64,000 bases of DNA from Fasciola hepatica (Eukaryota > Platyhelminthes > Trematoda > Plagiorchiida > Fasciolidae): the NCBI GenBank assembly GCA_948099385.1, contig CANUEZ040000209.1, forward strand, positions 1,178,001-1,242,000, read 5' to 3'. A model generated the notes under the pieces. It searched no databases and was not told where the DNA came from. It was given only the letters and a program-made list of their open reading frames with translations. Within the stretch, counting starts at the first letter, position 1. Each line of letters starts with the position of its first letter. Both the position numbers and the translations under genes were made by a program. Positions 61,989 through 64,000 of this stretch are shown here, piece by piece.

Positions 61989-64000
61989 CTAAGTAAAACC
62001 AAGGCATTCCCTTATGAACAATCCCCACACAGATTGCTCATACAATGCAATAGAGCAGTAGCAGAGTAGATTTGTATAATATGATTCTCCATGCAGCTTG
62101 AACACTGAACTGACCATTGACAATGATGGAAGCACTGTACAGCTGTTTGATCCGCTAAGGGAATCATGAGCATTGCACATGGACAGAGCCCACACCTGGA
62201 CACGAATAAGGGTCTGGGTGAACGATTGTCAGTCGAAAACCCAAACCACAAGGCTATCCGATATGGGTCTCAACGCTTTGTTCAACAGATACACTACATC
62301 ATATGGAACAATTCACAAATTGGCTTCGGCTTTCGCTTTCGCTTTGAACGGTAACAACCAAATTCTCGCACGCCGATTCAATCCTATGTGCTATCACTTC
62401 TCTATTTATGGGCCTAAGTAAAACCAAGGCATTTCCTTATGAACAATCCCCACACAGATAGCTCATACAATGCAATAGAGCAGTAGCAGAGTAGATTTGT
62501 ACAATATGATTCTCCATGCAGCTTGAATACTGAACTGACCATTGAAAATAATGGAAGCACTGTACAGCTGTTTGATCCGCTAAGGGAATCATGAGCATTG
62601 CACATGGACAGAGCCCACACGGGGAAACGAACAAGGGTTGGGGTGAACGAATGTCAGTCGAACACCCAAACCACAAGGTTATCCGATATGGGTCTCCACG
62701 CTTTGTTCAACAGATACAATACATGATATAGCACAATCCCCAAATTGGCTTCGGCTTTCGCTTTCGCTTTGAACGGTAACAACCAAATTCTCGCACACCG
62801 ATCCAATCCTTTGTTCCATCACTTCTCTATTTGTGGGGCTAAGTAAAACCAAGGCATTCCCTTATGAACAATCCCCACACAGATTGCTCATACAATGCAA
62901 TAGAGCAGTAGCAGAGTAGATTTGTATAATATGATTCTCCATGCAGCTTGACCACGGAACTGACCATTGAAAATAATGGAAGCACTGTACAGCTGTTTGA
63001 TCCGCAAAGGGAATCATGAGCATTGCACATGGACAGAGCCCACACGGGGACACGAACAAGGGTTGGGGTGAACGAATGTCATTCGAACACCCAAACCACA
63101 AGGCTACTTGATATGGGTCTCAACGCTTTGTTCAACATAAACAATACAATATATAGCACAATCCCAAAATTGGCTTCGGCTTTCGCTTTCGCATTGAACG
63201 GTAACAATCAAATTCTCGCTTACAGATCCAATCCTGTGATCCATCAGTTCTCTTTTTATGGGCCTAATAAAACTACGGCATTCCCTTATGAACAATCCCC
63301 ACACAGATCGCTCATACAATGCAATAGAGCAGTAGCAGAGTAGATTTGTATAATATGATTCTCCATGCCGCTTGAACACTGAACTGACCATTGAAAATGA
63401 TGGAAGCACTGTACAGCTGTTTGATCCGCTAAGGGAATCATGAGCATTGCACATGGACAGAGCCCACACGGGGACACGAACAAGGGTTGGGGTGAACGAT
63501 TGTCAGTCGAACACCCAAACCACAAGGCTATCCGATATGGGTCTCAACACTTTGTTCAACAGATACATTACATGATATAGCACAATCCCATAATTGGCTT
63601 CGGCTTTCGCTTTCGCTTTGAACGGTAACAACCAAATTCTCGCACACCGATCCAATCCTATGTTCCATCACTTCTCTATTTATGGGCCTAAGTAAAACCA
63701 AGGCATTCCCTTATGAACAATCCCCACACAGATTGCTCATACAATGCAATAGAGCAGTAGCAGAGTAGATTTGTATAATATGATTCTCCATGCAAGTTGA
63801 ACACTGAACTGACCATTGAAAATTATGGAAGCACTGTACAGCTGTTTGATCCGCTAAGGGAATCATGAGCATTGCACATGGACAGAGCCCACACGGGGAA
63901 ACGAACAAGGGTCGGGATGAACGAATGTCAGTCGAACACCCAAACCACAAGGCTATCCGATATGGGTCTGAACGCTTTGTTCAACAGATACACTATTTCA

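Larger units (their letters stand above)
54311..64000. repeat. Tandem satellite array, 425 bp monomer
   Basis: A landmark inside the monomer recurs at 54605, 55030, 55455, 55880 and so on to 63950: 23 anchored copies spaced 425 bp, except two 423 bp steps (ending at 60128 and 61401) and one 424 bp step (ending at 63525). The array starts in a degenerate half-unit at about 54311 and continues past the window. Copies differ by a few percent. Each contains TTCGGCTTTCGCTTTCGC, a hexamer sub-repeat. Open frames of about 82 (plus) and 79 (minus) codons recur in nearly every monomer because the copies are so similar. I do not treat them as genes. Confidence 0.98.

Noticed and set aside
54311..64000. 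About 60 short frames in the satellite as a gene family
   Set aside because: They occur on both strands in overlapping frames of a 425 bp repeat and are explained by copy similarity.
54311..64000. CRISPR array
   Set aside because: The repeat unit is 425 bp with no short-repeat/unique-spacer alternation, and the genome is eukaryotic.
54311..64000. Hammerhead ribozyme in the satellite, as known from a schistosome satellite
   Set aside because: I searched by eye for the CTGATGA core on both strands of the monomer and found none. One TCATCAG-containing copy near 59192 is a point variant without the GAAA partner.
1..64000. tRNA or rRNA genes
   Set aside because: No stretch showed a complete cloverleaf-compatible tRNA or conserved rRNA words; only tRNA-like SINE or satellite segments were seen.

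Overview
This is eukaryotic, mostly non-coding and repeat-rich DNA. The transposon remnants (Penelope-like elements with a GIY-YIG domain, RTE/CR1-like and jockey-like LINEs, a Ty3/gypsy gag-protease piece) and very short intron-bounded candidate exons fit a flatworm, most likely a digenean trematode. That assignment is an inference from repeat style and was not tested by a search. There are no bacterial operons, no CRISPR, no rRNA and no canonical tRNA.

Region 1 (about 1-20.8 kb) looks like intronic or intergenic host DNA. It carries scattered candidate exons. The best is a cadherin-repeat exon on the minus strand (12270-11949). Two smaller minus-strand exons (8913-8742 and 4183-4118) are cadherin-like and phase-compatible with each other, so a cadherin-superfamily gene may read right to left here. 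A CUB-like exon lies on the plus strand near 1 kb. Dead transposons sit at 13.9-14.4 kb (LINE) and 18.0-19.0 kb (a Penelope-like fragment with its own 3' end inverted in front of it).

Region 2 (20865-33968) is the main structural surprise: a 13.1 kb palindrome with arms of 5730 and 5738 bp and a 1636 bp unique spacer. The arms are almost identical. The differences I found are an 8 bp difference in a TA microsatellite, one internal C/T change and one mismatch at the inner edge. Both arms carry the same decayed LINE. The outer edge of the right arm abuts a truncated LINE endonuclease domain (34565-33970). The spacer holds a candidate terminal exon with a possible 30-nt intron.

Region 3 (34-54.3 kb) is a graveyard of retroelements with a few unassigned host-like exons: a gypsy integrase-like piece (35.7 kb), a possible plus-strand gene tail (38.1-39.0 kb), a minus-strand LINE RT (41.2-40.5 kb), a plus-strand LINE RT scrap (45.2 kb), a Ty3/gypsy LTR-gag-protease remnant (46.3-48.1 kb), and two unrelated Penelope-like remnants facing away from each other (48.4-49.2 kb minus; 49.6-51.7 kb plus).

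Region 4 (54311 to the window end) is a tandem satellite of 425 bp monomers. At least 23 anchored copies are present and the array runs off the window. It has local higher-order repeats (a 1700 bp tetramer and a 1273 bp trimer), and each monomer carries a segment that resembles an RNA polymerase III A-box/B-box pair. Nothing in the window looks like an intact, autonomous mobile element. Most open frames here are transposon debris or repeat shadows.
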